Assembly: GCF_000421485.1 (NCBI RefSeq)
Contig: NZ_ATXC01000001.1
Location: 1-64,000 of the forward strand
From: Desulfurobacterium sp. TC5-1
GTDB taxonomy: Bacteria > Aquificota > Aquificia > Desulfurobacteriales > Desulfurobacteriaceae
Length of the DNA: 64,000 nucleotides
Direction of reading: 5' to 3'
Shown: positions 1 through 9,282 of the stretch, one piece after another
Layout: each line of letters opens with the position of its first letter
Numbering within the stretch: position 1 is the stretch's first letter
Translations under genes and position numbers: made by a program
Notes under the pieces: model-generated
The model's database searches: none
Seen by the model: the letters and a program-made list of their open reading frames with translations, nothing else
Told to the model about the DNA's origin: nothing

Positions 1-638
<638 letters not shown>

Positions 639-712
639 TCTATCTACTTGAGTAATCCGGCTTCCCTGTTCAGCTGTTAAGCTGACAATTGAATGTGAGA
701 AAGCAAGCGATA

Positions 713-830
713 GCCTGGTGCCCATAGCGGCGGGGAAACACCCGATCCCATTCCGAACTCGGAAGTTAAGCCCGCCAGCGCCGATGATACTGCCCTGGAG
801 ACGGGGTGGGAAAGTAGGGCGGTGCCAGGC
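713..830 (+). rRNA. rrf: 5S ribosomal RNA
   Basis: The ends pair as GCCTGGTG / GGTGCCAGGC, and the interior has the conserved stretches CCCATTCCGAACTCGGAAGTTAAG and the loop E/D region GGGTGGGAAAGTAGG. The length is about 118 nt. A run of seven T follows the terminal helix (831-837), so the helix itself may help end the rRNA transcript. Confidence 0.96.
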
Positions 831-873
831 TTTTTTTATGCCTTCTTTAAAAGCTCTGTTCCGGAGGTGGATT

Positions 874-1110
874 ATGGAACTCTGGGTAAGGGCTGGTGAT
901 GAGAAGGTAAAGCTCCAAGGTTCTTTAAAAGCCATCTATCAAGCACTCCTTGAAAAGTTCAAAGAGTCACCTCAAATACTTGCCTTTAACGGTTCTAAAA
1001 AAGAGAGAAGAAGATTTAAAAGGGAATTAAGGGCAGCTAAAAAAGATCTTTTAAAGGCTGCTGAAAATTACCTTAACTGGGTTAAAAGCTGCAAAAGGTT
1101 GTTTAATTGA
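874..1110 (+). CDS. Small basic protein of unknown function (78 aa)
   Basis: The ATG at 874 is chosen because GGAGGTGG lies just upstream; the longer reading frame back to 718 runs through 5S rRNA and is not credible. The product is short, Lys/Arg-rich and probably helical, with a charged stretch KKERRRFKREL near the middle and a Trp-containing C-terminal helix. There is no signal peptide or membrane segment. I do not recognise a family. It sits directly behind 5S rRNA and ahead of a hairpin terminator, so it may be transcribed by read-through from the rRNA operon. Confidence 0.6.
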   Translation: MELWVRAGDEKVKLQGSLKAIYQALLEKFKESPQILAFNGSKKERRRFKRELRAAKKDLLKAAENYLNWVKSCKRLFN

Positions 1111-1111
1111 T

Positions 1112-1130
1112 GGGGGTTATCCCCTTTTTT
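1112..1130 (+). terminator. Rho-independent terminator of the small gene
   Basis: GGGG-TTAT-CCCC is followed by six T. It works on the plus strand only and overlaps the last codons of the ATPase gene on the opposite strand. Confidence 0.65.
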
Positions 1131-2292
1131 CAATTAGGTTTAAAAAATCTTTTACCGAGGATATTAGCAGCTTTTTATTTGCTTTTAAACTTTCAAATAA
1201 CTTTCTTTGTCTTTCTCTTAGTTGGTCTTTATACTTAATCTCCAAAAGTATTCCGTCTTCTGTAAGGAAATCTATTTCTATACCGTTCCGGTAAATATAG
1301 CAGGGTTTACGGTTTTTTATAGTTATGTAAACGAGGTTTTCAAATACTGCACCTTTGTCTCTAAATCCTGTTACGGCGTTTCTTATACCAACGTCTCCAA
1401 CGTATAGCTTTTTGGGAGATTTTACCCTTTCGTTTATCTTTCCGCATCTTTCTACAAGGTTAACCATGAAAGTTTCTTCGAAGTAGCTAACAAACCTTCT
1501 AACGGTGTCGGGGCTAATACTAAGAATTTTAGCCAACCTGTTGATGCTTATTTGTTTACCCGCTCTTTCCATAAGAAGACAGAAAATCTCTCTTAATGCA
1601 CTCTTATCCTTTATGTTGTAGTAAGCGGCTATATCTTTGTAGAGAATATCATCTATCAACTGTTTAATGTATTCTACATCTTCTGTTAATACGTATTCGG
1701 GAATGCCTCCTATATTCATGTAGTTTTCAAAGTAACTTTCTAAAAGGTGTGCATCGGACTTTCTAATTTTTCTTCCTTTAAACTTTAAAAATTCAAAGAA
1801 ATCAAGAGGAAGAATTTCTACTATCCTTTCCCGACCTGTTAGAGTGGCTTTTTTATCTTTCAAAATTGATGATGAGGAGGAAGATGCAAAAATTTTTGTG
1901 TTATATAAATCATAAAGATTTTTAAGTTGCAAGGAAAAGTTTTCTTTGTAGGCTACTTCATCAAGGAATATGTATGTTTTGTCAGAAAAAGAGATAGATT
2001 GGGTTTTGTAGAATTCTTCAACTATTTCCAGAATTGAAAACTTTTCAAGACCGTAGAAATCAAGTGACACGTAAAATATCCTGCGCGGTTCTACTCCAGA
2101 TTCAATTAAATGATCTATAAAGAGTTTCATTATGGTTGTTTTACCCACTCTCCTGAGACCGGTTAAAAGAACCACATCTTTTGTATCAAGAAGCCGAGAA
2201 AGTTTAGAAGTATACTTTTCTCTTTCTATTTTTCCCTCTGCTGCCTTGTTTCCTTCCCACCATGGATTAAAACGGTAAAGGATAGTCTCCAT
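1117..2292 (-). CDS. AAA-type ATPase with C-terminal DUF4143 domain
   Basis: This is a P-loop protein of the AAA_14/DUF4143 group (391 aa). Walker A GLRRVGKT is at residues 45-52, Walker B YIFLDE at about 107-112, and the TGRER motif typical of the group at about 152-156, preceded by an unusual run of six serines (about 137-142). The C-terminal part carries IDFLT followed by LLEIKYK, resembling the D...ExK core of PD-(D/E)xK nuclease folds. The cellular role of such proteins is mostly unknown; they are often found alone or in mobile or defence contexts. The upstream region has operator-like repeats. No neighbour suggests a partner. Confidence 0.85.
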   Translation of the reverse strand: METILYRFNPWWEGNKAAEGKIEREKYTSKLSRLLDTKDVVLLTGLRRVGKTTIMKLFIDHLIESGVEPRRIFYVSLDFYGLEKFSILEIVEEFYKTQSISFSDKTYIFLDEVAYKENFSLQLKNLYDLYNTKIFASSSSSSILKDKKATLTGRERIVEILPLDFFEFLKFKGRKIRKSDAHLLESYFENYMNIGGIPEYVLTEDVEYIKQLIDDILYKDIAAYYNIKDKSALREIFCLLMERAGKQISINRLAKILSISPDTVRRFVSYFEETFMVNLVERCGKINERVKSPKKLYVGDVGIRNAVTGFRDKGAVFENLVYITIKNRKPCYIYRNGIEIDFLTEDGILLEIKYKDQLRERQRKLFESLKANKKLLISSVKDFLNLIEKRG

Positions 2293-2304
2293 CTTTACGT
2301 CACC

Positions 2305-2346
2305 ATCGTATAGATTTGCTCAATTTTATACGATATTGTCGTATAG
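2305..2346 (-). promoter_or_regulatory. Repeat cluster, possible operator of the ATPase gene
   Basis: ATCGTATA (2305-2312) and TATACGAT (2327-2334) form a perfect 8-bp dyad, and a third copy TCGTATAG lies at 2339-2346. On the minus strand a TTGTCC...TATAAA pair falls inside the cluster, so the repeats overlap a possible promoter about 15-55 bases before the ATG. Confidence 0.45.
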
Positions 2347-2391
2347 GACAAGTAGAGTCTTTTCACCTTTCCCCTGATAGGTTTGTTTTCG

Positions 2392-3369
2392 TCACTCTTT
2401 ATGTAAGTTTTTAAGGAGGTTGAGCGCGTCTTTGTATATTGGTTGGTCTATAAAAAGATCACCGCAGGTAATTCCGCCTTTTCCCTCTTTTAAGGCTTTT
2501 TCGTAAAGTTTAACTATCATCTGGGCTTTCTCTATCTCTTCTCTATCCGGCAGAAATATGCTATTAGCTATTTCTGTCTGTTTTACAGATATGCACGATT
2601 TTCCGTTGAATCCTATCATTCTGTCTTCTTTGCACTCTTTCTCAAACCCTTTTAAATCTTTGTAGTTTTGATAAGCTGGAGCTACAGGATTCACGTTAAA
2701 TGTCCGGCACGCTGTCACGAATCGCGTTTTTATGTAGGTTGTTGTAGGTGATTTTTCTATGAGATTTTGCGGCAAATTGAGGTCACTAAAAAGGTCAAGA
2801 ATACCAAGGTATGCAGTTTCGACTCTTTCTGAAGCAGTGAGAATTTTTTCAAGGTTTTTTATTCCTTTTCCAGTTTCTATTGATAAGTGTATTTTTATCG
2901 TTCTTTCAGGGAGTTCCCTTGATTTCTCAAATCCGCTTATAATTGTGTCAAGGGCTATTACGTCGTTTTCAGATTCCACTTTGCTGAGTCTTACGGCATG
3001 GGGAAGAGATGGCAGGATTTCCGTTATATCATCGTAAAAAAATGGGGAATCTATAGAGTTAATTCTCACAACAAGTTCTTTGTCCTGAGAGTTTCTCAGG
3101 GAAAGCAGGGTTTTAATAATTTTTCTTGCAACCTGTTTTTTTGAATCTGCAACACCGTCTTCTAAGTTGAATATGATTATGTCAACGTCTCTATCAAAGA
3201 TCTTTCTCAGATGTTTAACTCTGTCGCCTGAAACCAAAATGGCAGAGCGGATAAACCGTTTCCTGACAGGTTCTCTATATTTAACGGGATTTTCGAAAGG
3301 TTTTAACTCTTCAATGTTTCCCGTTTCTACTACCTTTTCAGCTGTTTCAAAAAACTTTTCTATATCCAT
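2392..3369 (-). CDS. HpcH/HpaI aldolase (CitE-like) family protein
   Basis: This 325-aa protein belongs to the citrate lyase beta / malyl-CoA lyase / HpcH superfamily, TIM-barrel enzymes that cleave or form C-C bonds in CoA esters with Mg2+. Visible family marks are the N-terminal LVSGDR, NLEDGVADSKK (acidic Mg2+ residues), VRINSIDS, SKVES, IETGKGI and a GFNGKSCIS segment. In most relatives the last segment reads GKxxIHP; here His-Pro is replaced by Ser-Val, so substrate use may differ. It has its own AAGGAG site and follows the TonB receptor gene by 22 bases, so it is probably the last gene of the cobalamin-type operon. Its link to that operon is not clear. Confidence 0.75.
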   Translation of the reverse strand: MDIEKFFETAEKVVETGNIEELKPFENPVKYREPVRKRFIRSAILVSGDRVKHLRKIFDRDVDIIIFNLEDGVADSKKQVARKIIKTLLSLRNSQDKELVVRINSIDSPFFYDDITEILPSLPHAVRLSKVESENDVIALDTIISGFEKSRELPERTIKIHLSIETGKGIKNLEKILTASERVETAYLGILDLFSDLNLPQNLIEKSPTTTYIKTRFVTACRTFNVNPVAPAYQNYKDLKGFEKECKEDRMIGFNGKSCISVKQTEIANSIFLPDREEIEKAQMIVKLYEKALKEGKGGITCGDLFIDQPIYKDALNLLKNLHKE

Positions 3370-3391
3370 TTCACACTCCTTTAAAACTCCT

Positions 3392-5209
3392 TTAAAAGAC
3401 CAATTTTAGACCGGCGAAGATACTCCTGCCCGGTTCGTTGTATCCATAAGCGAGCTGATAGTCCTTGTCTGTGATGTTTATGAACTTAACGTAACCCGTC
3501 AGGTTTTTCCTGAATTTCACGGATATGTAGCAGTTGTATATGGTAAATGGTGGAAGTGTTACTTTATTTGCCGGCCATGTACTGAAATTGTAATCGTACC
3601 GTTTCCCGTAATGAATAGCAGAGAGGGTTATTGAAGCTTTTTGTACATTTTTACTGAAGGAGATTTTATACATATCTTCAGGAAGTCTCAAGGTTGGTTC
3701 CCATCCATAACCGTTGTTCCATATAGAGTGGGTATGAGTGTAGGAGGCTTTTAAATTCGATTTTAACGGAAGTTTTAAATTGACGAATGATTCTGAGCCT
3801 TCAGTTTTTCCTCTGTTTCCGTTTATGTAGGTTAAATAGCCTTTTGCTGGATCGTAGGTTGTCGTTATTACGTCGTTAATTTCTGTTTTAAAGTAGCTTA
3901 CGCCAGCTGTTCCACAGTTTCCAAATTTTTGCTCTATACCTGCCGTTAAGCTCTTGCTTTTTTCAGGTTGAAGGTTTGGATTGCCGTAGAAGTTCCAGTT
4001 TGGATATTCACCATAAAGCTGGTCTATGGAAGGTGCCTTAAAGCTTTTTCCGTACTGTAATTTGAGAGTTGTTTTTGTCATTTTTACTGTGTAACTTCCG
4101 GCCAATTTATAGGAAGTGAACGTCCCGAATGAAGAGAAGTGGTCTTTTCTTACACCTGTGAGTATGTTCAGATTGTGCAGTTTAACATAACCGTTTAGCG
4201 ATGCAGAATCGGTCTGCTGACTTTTGTCTGAATAGGTTGTTGTGTCCGCTACGTCAACTCTGTGGCTAATTGACGGTACAAGTGTAAGAAACTTTGAAAT
4301 TTCTGTTTTTATGTTTGCATCTGCGTAATAGGTGCTTCCTGAATAGTATGTGTGGGTACCGAAGTCATAATCGTCAAAGTTTCTCTGAGATTGCGATGTT
4401 CCTAAGTCCACTCTGGCAATGGTTTTAGGTGATAATAGGAGCTTTCCGTTAAGTGTTGTTGTTAGACGGTGATATTTTTCAAGACCGTTATCGTATTCAC
4501 TTTCTCCTGTTTTGTAGTTAAAGTAGTTTTTAACTTTTAGGTTTTCTGTCAGAAAAGAGGAAAACGTATAACCGATGGTTTTGTAGTTTGCACTTTCCCT
4601 ATCGCCATCCCCTTTTATGTCGTAACCATCTGTTCTAAAGTTGGTGAAAAATATATCAAAAAGGGAAGTTCCCTTTTTCAGTCCTGCTTTTACTGTGCTT
4701 TTCAACGTGTTATATGAACCGTATTCAAGATGTATAGAGCTTTTTCCGTCGGGTTTTGTTATGATGTTCACAACACCTGCCACGGCTTCAGAACCATAAA
4801 GGGCGCTCTGTGGTCCTTTCAAAATTTCTATCCTTTCCACGTCTGATAGGTTTAAAAGGGATAGGTCAACAGTTCCGTCAGGTGTAGAAGGATCGTTAAC
4901 AGGAATTCCGTTAACCAGGAAAAGGATATATTTTTTATTGAGTCCGTATATGTAAACGTTGGACACTTCTCCCCATCCGTTGTCTGAAATGGCTATTCCA
5001 GTTGCTGTTTTAAGGACATCTTCTATGTTTTTCACTTCCAGTTTTTCTATGTCACTTTTAGTTATGATAATGATGTTATCACCTGTCTTTTCTTCTGTTA
5101 CGGGAATTTTGGTACTTTGAACAATTATCGATGGTGTTTCTGCTTTTACTGCGATCGGGATGGTTGAAACTGTCAGTATGATGGTTGTCAGTTTTAACAA
5201 CTGTTTCAT
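3392..5209 (-). CDS. TonB-dependent outer-membrane receptor, BtuB-like
   Basis: This is a 605-aa beta-barrel receptor. A signal peptide (about residues 1-23, ending VKAE) is followed by a possible TonB box (SIIVQST). The plug domain carries DVLKTATGI, RIEILKGPQSALYGSEAVAGVVNI and similar conserved steps. The long Tyr/Thr-rich barrel ends in a C-terminal Phe, as outer-membrane proteins require. GGAGGG precedes the ATG. It lies 15 bases after the ABC ATPase gene, so substrate crosses the outer membrane here and is handed to the binding protein at 6809-7579. Cobalamin or a related corrinoid is the likeliest cargo given the BtuF-like partner; an iron chelate is the alternative. Confidence 0.88.
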   Translation of the reverse strand: MKQLLKLTTIILTVSTIPIAVKAETPSIIVQSTKIPVTEEKTGDNIIIITKSDIEKLEVKNIEDVLKTATGIAISDNGWGEVSNVYIYGLNKKYILFLVNGIPVNDPSTPDGTVDLSLLNLSDVERIEILKGPQSALYGSEAVAGVVNIITKPDGKSSIHLEYGSYNTLKSTVKAGLKKGTSLFDIFFTNFRTDGYDIKGDGDRESANYKTIGYTFSSFLTENLKVKNYFNYKTGESEYDNGLEKYHRLTTTLNGKLLLSPKTIARVDLGTSQSQRNFDDYDFGTHTYYSGSTYYADANIKTEISKFLTLVPSISHRVDVADTTTYSDKSQQTDSASLNGYVKLHNLNILTGVRKDHFSSFGTFTSYKLAGSYTVKMTKTTLKLQYGKSFKAPSIDQLYGEYPNWNFYGNPNLQPEKSKSLTAGIEQKFGNCGTAGVSYFKTEINDVITTTYDPAKGYLTYINGNRGKTEGSESFVNLKLPLKSNLKASYTHTHSIWNNGYGWEPTLRLPEDMYKISFSKNVQKASITLSAIHYGKRYDYNFSTWPANKVTLPPFTIYNCYISVKFRKNLTGYVKFINITDKDYQLAYGYNEPGRSIFAGLKLVF

Positions 5210-5224
5210 ACAGACTTCCCTCCT

Positions 5225-5926
5225 CTATATTACAATCTGATTTTTACTGTCAACTTTCTTGATGTTTATGTTGCAATCGTAGAGGTATGAAAGAAACTGT
5301 TCAAGATTTTCTGAATGTTCTGCAGTTCTCCCTTCTTTTATTCCCACAATGGAATCGGCCGTATTTAGTATAAAGTTCAAGTCGTTAGACACAATTATAA
5401 CAATTTTCTGCAGTTCTTTCATCTTTAAGACAAACTCTTTTAAAAGTTTTAACACAGAAATGTCGAGGAAAGCACTGGGTTCATCTAAAAGGACAACTTT
5501 TGGATCTATTACTTCAAGTCTTGCAAGGAATAGGCGAACCTTTTCTCCTCCGCTTAACGTCAGCAGCGGTTGTTTTTTAAGGTTCTGCAAGTGGTATTTA
5601 TCCATTGCTTCGTATATCTTTTTTTCGCAGGTATATGTGAGATGAGATGTTATTCTTAATATTTCTTCAACTGTAAGTAATGACTGTGGAAATTCTTGAG
5701 GCAGTAGGTTTATCTGTTTAATTCTACTGGTCAGGGGAAGTTTTTTTACCTCTTTTCCATTTAGAACTATTTTACCCTGGTAATTTAAAAAACCGGTAAT
5801 AGCTTTTAACAACGTTGTTTTCCCGCTTCCATTTTTTCCGATGATGCCTGTTATGTTTCCTTCTTTTACTGAAAATGTGATTTGTCTGAGGATGTTTTTA
5901 TATCTGACATTTTTCACTTCAAGCAA
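5225..5926 (-). CDS. btuD: ABC transporter ATP-binding protein (BtuD/FecE type)
   Basis: This is the cytoplasmic ATPase subunit of an iron-complex/cobalamin importer. Walker A GKNGSGKTT, signature LSGGEKVRLFLARL and Walker B KVVLLDEPSAFLD are all present. I place the start at TTG 5926, which has GGAGG ten bases upstream and overlaps the permease stop by 8 bases. The same frame can be read back to another TTG at 5971, but that has no ribosome site and would overlap the permease by 53 bases. The C-terminal tail after the D-loop and H-region is short. Confidence 0.85.
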   Translation of the reverse strand: MLEVKNVRYKNILRQITFSVKEGNITGIIGKNGSGKTTLLKAITGFLNYQGKIVLNGKEVKKLPLTSRIKQINLLPQEFPQSLLTVEEILRITSHLTYTCEKKIYEAMDKYHLQNLKKQPLLTLSGGEKVRLFLARLEVIDPKVVLLDEPSAFLDISVLKLLKEFVLKMKELQKIVIIVSNDLNFILNTADSIVGIKEGRTAEHSENLEQFLSYLYDCNINIKKVDSKNQIVI

Positions 5927-6824
5927 GGTTTTTGTTCCTCCAGAGAATGAAGATAAATGCAGGTGCTCCAACGAGTGCTGTTACAGTTCCTGCAGGGATA
6001 TCGTAAGTAGCGAATACAGTTTTAATTATCCATTCTGAGAGTATTAAAGCTGTACCGCCGGCAAGGAGGGAAAATTTTAAAAGTTCTTTTGTTTTCTGTA
6101 TCTTTAACAGTCTTCCAAGGTGGGGAATAACTATTCCTATAAATCCTATTATGCCTGTTTGTGAAACGATAATGGCTGTGAAAAGAGAAGCTATTGTTAA
6201 ATAGACGATTCTTTCTCTTTCAGGACCTATTCCGGATAGATACGCAAAAAGGTCTCCCAGGGAAAGTGCGTCTATCCTTTCAGCTTTTTTATGAAAAATA
6301 TAAAGGAATATTCCTGGCAGTAATGATAAAAATATGCTTTCTTTTAAGGACAGAATCGGTATAAATCCTAAAAGAAAAAAGAGAACCGAAGGTGACTGTT
6401 CCGGACTTTTAAGGGCTGTTGTTATGACTATCAGTGATGAGAGTGTTGCGTTTATTCCAATGCCAAAAAGGATAAGTTTTAGTTTGCTTTCAAGCACTCT
6501 ACCAGATATTGCAAGTCCTGCTATTGTGAGGAGTCCTCCGATGAGAGCGCTTATTTCAGGATTAATGTTGGAAGCGTATCCTGCTACCGCTCCAAGTGCA
6601 CTTCCAGCAGAAACACCTAAAATGTAAGGGTCTGCAAGGGGATTTGATAAAACATTCTGGAAGATAACGCCTGCCATAGATAAGATACTTCCTGCGGCAA
6701 AGGCCGTTAAAAGCTGTGGAAATCTTATGATTTTTACTATTTTTATGTTTGGAAAGCCGGTAACTACAAAGAGGATGGAGGAGAAAATGAGAATGGCAGT
6801 AGCTATGTTTAATTTTCTTGACAA
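5919..6824 (-). CDS. btuC: FecCD-family ABC transporter permease (BtuC type)
   Basis: This is an integral membrane subunit of a type II ABC importer, about 301 aa and strongly hydrophobic throughout. Family marks are RFPQLLTAFAAGSILSMAGVIFQ, NPLADPYILGVSAGSALGA near residues 60-80 and GFIGIVIPHLGRLL, the ATPase-coupling region. The start is TTG at 6824 with GGAGG seven bases upstream; it overlaps the end of the binding-protein gene by 16 bases, which suggests translational coupling. Confidence 0.9.
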   Translation of the reverse strand: MSRKLNIATAILIFSSILFVVTGFPNIKIVKIIRFPQLLTAFAAGSILSMAGVIFQNVLSNPLADPYILGVSAGSALGAVAGYASNINPEISALIGGLLTIAGLAISGRVLESKLKLILFGIGINATLSSLIVITTALKSPEQSPSVLFFLLGFIPILSLKESIFLSLLPGIFLYIFHKKAERIDALSLGDLFAYLSGIGPERERIVYLTIASLFTAIIVSQTGIIGFIGIVIPHLGRLLKIQKTKELLKFSLLAGGTALILSEWIIKTVFATYDIPAGTVTALVGAPAFIFILWRNKNLA

Positions 6825-7579
6825 ATTTTTTCCTCCAGCTCTTTTATTCCCTTTATTATATAAGGTCCCGGCTTAAGGAGGTATTTACCGCTGATGTGAA
6901 TTGTTTTTGTTTTGAGGAAATTTAGCAGAGAGTTGTTATTCTTTGTCATAGAGATAAAAATTGTCAAATCGGGTTTGTGCTTCAGAATAAATTCCGGTGA
7001 GATTGTTTTATATCTACCGTCCCCAGCTATGTTTATGGCTTTAGCATCTTCTATTATTTCGCCTAAAAAGGTTTGATTTCCCGCAGTATAGATGGGATTT
7101 GTTGAAAATATGATAAGAATTCTTTTTCCTTTTATACAGTGAGAAAGTTTTTTCTCGGCCTGTTTATAATTTTTTAAAAACTCTTTAGCTTTTTTGTTGC
7201 CATTGTTGCTTAAAGTGTCTCCAATTTCTTTTATAGCTTTTGCAATGTCTTCTATTTTCTCTATTTTGAAGGTTATTACGGTGATATCGAATTTTTTAAG
7301 GGTTTCTATGATGGATTTTGGGTTGCCGTTCATACCTATAACGAGGTCGGGACGCAAGGAGATAATCTTTTCTATATCGGGATTTATGATGCCGCCGATT
7401 TTCTCTTTTTTCTTTGCCTCTTCGGGAATGGTACAGTATCGTGTATCAGCTATTAGCTTTTCTCCGTTTCCCGTGAAATAGACTATTTCTGTGATAGCTG
7501 GTGAAAGGGAAATTACTCTTGTAAAGGTTTGGGCGCTGGCGGTTAATGTGAGGAAAAGAATGAGGAGGAGTGTTTTCAT
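6809..7579 (-). CDS. btuF: Periplasmic cobalamin-type substrate-binding protein (BtuF-like)
   Basis: ATG 7579 is chosen because the following residues make a clear signal peptide (MKTLLLILFLTLTASAQ); extension to 7648 would run into a tRNA gene. The mature protein has the BtuF pattern: RVISLSPAITEIVY, an RYC...P motif and an NPDIEKIISLRPDLVIG segment. About 256 aa, near normal for the family. It delivers substrate from the TonB receptor to the FecCD permease. Only 18 bases separate its start from tRNA-Ser(GCU), leaving no room for a separate promoter or a cobalamin riboswitch. Confidence 0.87.
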   Translation of the reverse strand: MKTLLLILFLTLTASAQTFTRVISLSPAITEIVYFTGNGEKLIADTRYCTIPEEAKKKEKIGGIINPDIEKIISLRPDLVIGMNGNPKSIIETLKKFDITVITFKIEKIEDIAKAIKEIGDTLSNNGNKKAKEFLKNYKQAEKKLSHCIKGKRILIIFSTNPIYTAGNQTFLGEIIEDAKAINIAGDGRYKTISPEFILKHKPDLTIFISMTKNNNSLLNFLKTKTIHISGKYLLKPGPYIIKGIKELEEKICQEN

Positions 7580-7597
7580 TGTTAAATCCCTGTAAAG

Positions 7598-7692
<95 letters not shown>

Positions 7693-7710
7693 AGGGCATT
7701 AGTAAGAACA

Positions 7711-7786
<76 letters not shown>

Positions 7787-7791
7787 ATTAG

Positions 7792-7886
7792 TGGCGGAGG
7801 GGGAGGGATTCGAACCCCCGGAGGGCTGGTTAGGCCCTCAGGTGATTTCAAGTCACCCGCCTTCAGCCAGACTCGGCCACCCCTCC
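7792..7886 (-). tRNA. tRNA-Ser (UGA anticodon)
   Basis: On the minus strand, GGAGGGG/CCCCTCC acceptor arms, anticodon loop CTTGAAA, a long variable arm and encoded CCA. It is the first gene of the three-tRNA cluster that runs toward btuF. Confidence 0.95.
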
Positions 7887-7935
7887 AAAAAGGTGCGAAT
7901 AGAAAGATAGGTTTTTTACGCTTAGATGTCAAGAT

Positions 7936-7961
7936 TGTACGAGTTCAATACACGGTGGACA
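7936..7961 (-). repeat. Possible terminal end of a decayed insertion sequence
   Basis: The 26-base stretch starts TGTACGAG and ends GGTGGACA, 24 bases beyond the stop of the transposase remnant. Position and TGT/ACA ends suit an insertion-sequence terminus. No matching second end was found in the window, so this is tentative. Confidence 0.35.
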
Positions 7962-7984
7962 TTCGGATATTCTCCAATTCAAAC

Positions 7985-8176
7985 TCATTTCTCAGCGGGA
8001 GTCATATAACCTAAAGCATAATGAGGTCTCACAAAATTGTGGAACTTCAAATATTCAAACAGCTTCCTGTTCTTTATCATCAACAGAAAGTTCTGTACCT
8101 TCCAGCATCCACAATTCGTTCTCTGTCGTTTTAATGAATCTTTCTACATGAGCGATAGTCTTTGGTAACGTCGCAT
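7985..8176 (-). pseudogene. Transposase/integrase remnant (rve type), C-terminal fragment with frameshift
   Basis: Minus-strand translation gives LPKTIAHVERFIKTTEN, the end of a DDE integrase core (compare PKxNAHVERFN in IS3/IS481-type enzymes). A frame change near 8075-8085 leads to LFEYLKFHNFVRPHYALGY and MTPAEK followed by a stop, the classic C-terminal end of the same domain. The N-terminal two thirds are missing. The remnant starts 5 bases after the stop of the gene at 8182. It fills most of the 295-base gap between the tRNA cluster and that gene. Confidence 0.8.
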
Positions 8177-8181
8177 TGCTT

Positions 8182-8505
8182 TTAAAATTCGTCCTTTATA
8201 TCTTCATAATCTTTGTAGCGTTCATCTGTGATTATGGAATCTATGAATTTATCTATGTCATCTCTGTCAAGGAATGTGGCCGTTAGGAGTTTTCCTGTAA
8301 ATTTACCGTTTTTTATTTCCCAGAACATATAGAAGTCAGGATACAATTTTTTTAATTCTCTATATGCAACGCCGTATTTTGATTCTTTTGCCGGATTTTG
8401 TTCGAGATAGAATAGAGATGGTGAAATTACTATTCTGTAAAGTTCAGCACCGGTTTTTGTAACCACTTTTTGAAGTCTTATTTCTTTAGACTCTTTAACC
8501 TTCAT
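8182..8505 (-). CDS. Hypothetical protein (107 aa)
   Basis: AGGAGGGATC precedes the ATG, so it is well translated. The product is soluble and charged with no signal peptide; a central YPDFYMFWEIKNGKF stretch suggests a small alpha/beta fold. I do not recognise the family. It follows the FetB-like gene by 9 bases and is probably cotranscribed. The decayed transposase begins 5 bases past its stop, so the gene may have been shortened at its 3' end by an insertion. Confidence 0.65.
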   Translation of the reverse strand: MKVKESKEIRLQKVVTKTGAELYRIVISPSLFYLEQNPAKESKYGVAYRELKKLYPDFYMFWEIKNGKFTGKLLTATFLDRDDIDKFIDSIITDERYKDYEDIKDEF

Positions 8506-8514
8506 GATCCCTCC

Positions 8515-9282
8515 TTAGACTGTTTCGATTTTTAATCCGAAAATGTTTATCCACAAAAGCATAAACATTGTTGGTACAAGTGTATATTCAAACAGCATTG
8601 ATGACAGGACTGTAAATTGTATGATTGCAGCTTTTAAAGGGAATGTTCCAGCCATCAAAAGTCCAACCATTATGCCCGGAATGTGAACGATACCTGCTGC
8701 TTTCATCATATCTCTCATAGGGATGGTTGCGTTTCTTAGTATTTCCTTGAAGATGATGCTGAAGATTTTCATATCAGAAGCACCGATAGCTGCAAGAGAT
8801 ACAATGAAGTCTTCTAAATCTCTCAGTCTTGCTTTGTAAAAGTTAAAAGAGAGTGATAGAGCTCTCATTCCACCTGCGACTATGATGCCGCACATAGGAA
8901 TAATTTTTGTTGGTTTGAACGTTACAAATCCAATGCTCAGCAGTGGTCCTACGACTGTTAGCGTTACTACAAGAATGGTTAAAAATATCAGGCAGAAAAT
9001 TTTTTTCTTGCCATAAGATTTAAGTTTAAAGCGGCTTAAAGCTATCCACGAGGCGTTAAAAATCATGACGATGATTATTGATAATGTCATCAGTTTGGAG
9101 TTAAACTTTAATAGAAATATCAGGATAGCACCTATCCCTATGAGCTGGATGAGGGAAAGGATAGAGTTGACGGCAAGCTCTTTCCACAGTCCTATTTCCA
9201 TCTTTCTGTCAAACAGAATGACAAAAAGGACAAAAGTGTAGGAAAGAGCCAAAAACTTCAATATGTCTGTTTCAATAACCAT
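8515..9282 (-). CDS. fetB: UPF0014/FetB-family ABC transporter permease
   Basis: This is a membrane protein of about 255 aa with roughly seven hydrophobic segments. The family signature KAAGIVHIPGIMVGLLMAGTFPLKAAIIQF lies near the C-terminus and VAGGMRALSLSFN in the middle. E. coli FetB (with ATPase FetA) exports iron; plant STAR2 is a homologue. I place the start at ATG 9282, which shares one base with the hypE stop (TGATG) and has AAGGA at proper spacing; ATG 9288 is too close to that site. No FetA-type ATPase is adjacent. Confidence 0.82.
   Translation of the reverse strand: MVIETDILKFLALSYTFVLFVILFDRKMEIGLWKELAVNSILSLIQLIGIGAILIFLLKFNSKLMTLSIIIVMIFNASWIALSRFKLKSYGKKKIFCLIFLTILVVTLTVVGPLLSIGFVTFKPTKIIPMCGIIVAGGMRALSLSFNFYKARLRDLEDFIVSLAAIGASDMKIFSIIFKEILRNATIPMRDMMKAAGIVHIPGIMVGLLMAGTFPLKAAIIQFTVLSSMLFEYTLVPTMFMLLWINIFGLKIETV

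Noticed and set aside
718-873. N-terminal extension of the small protein gene into 5S rRNA
   Set aside because: The frame is open but lies wholly in 5S rRNA and its tail; the ATG at 874 has a good ribosome site.
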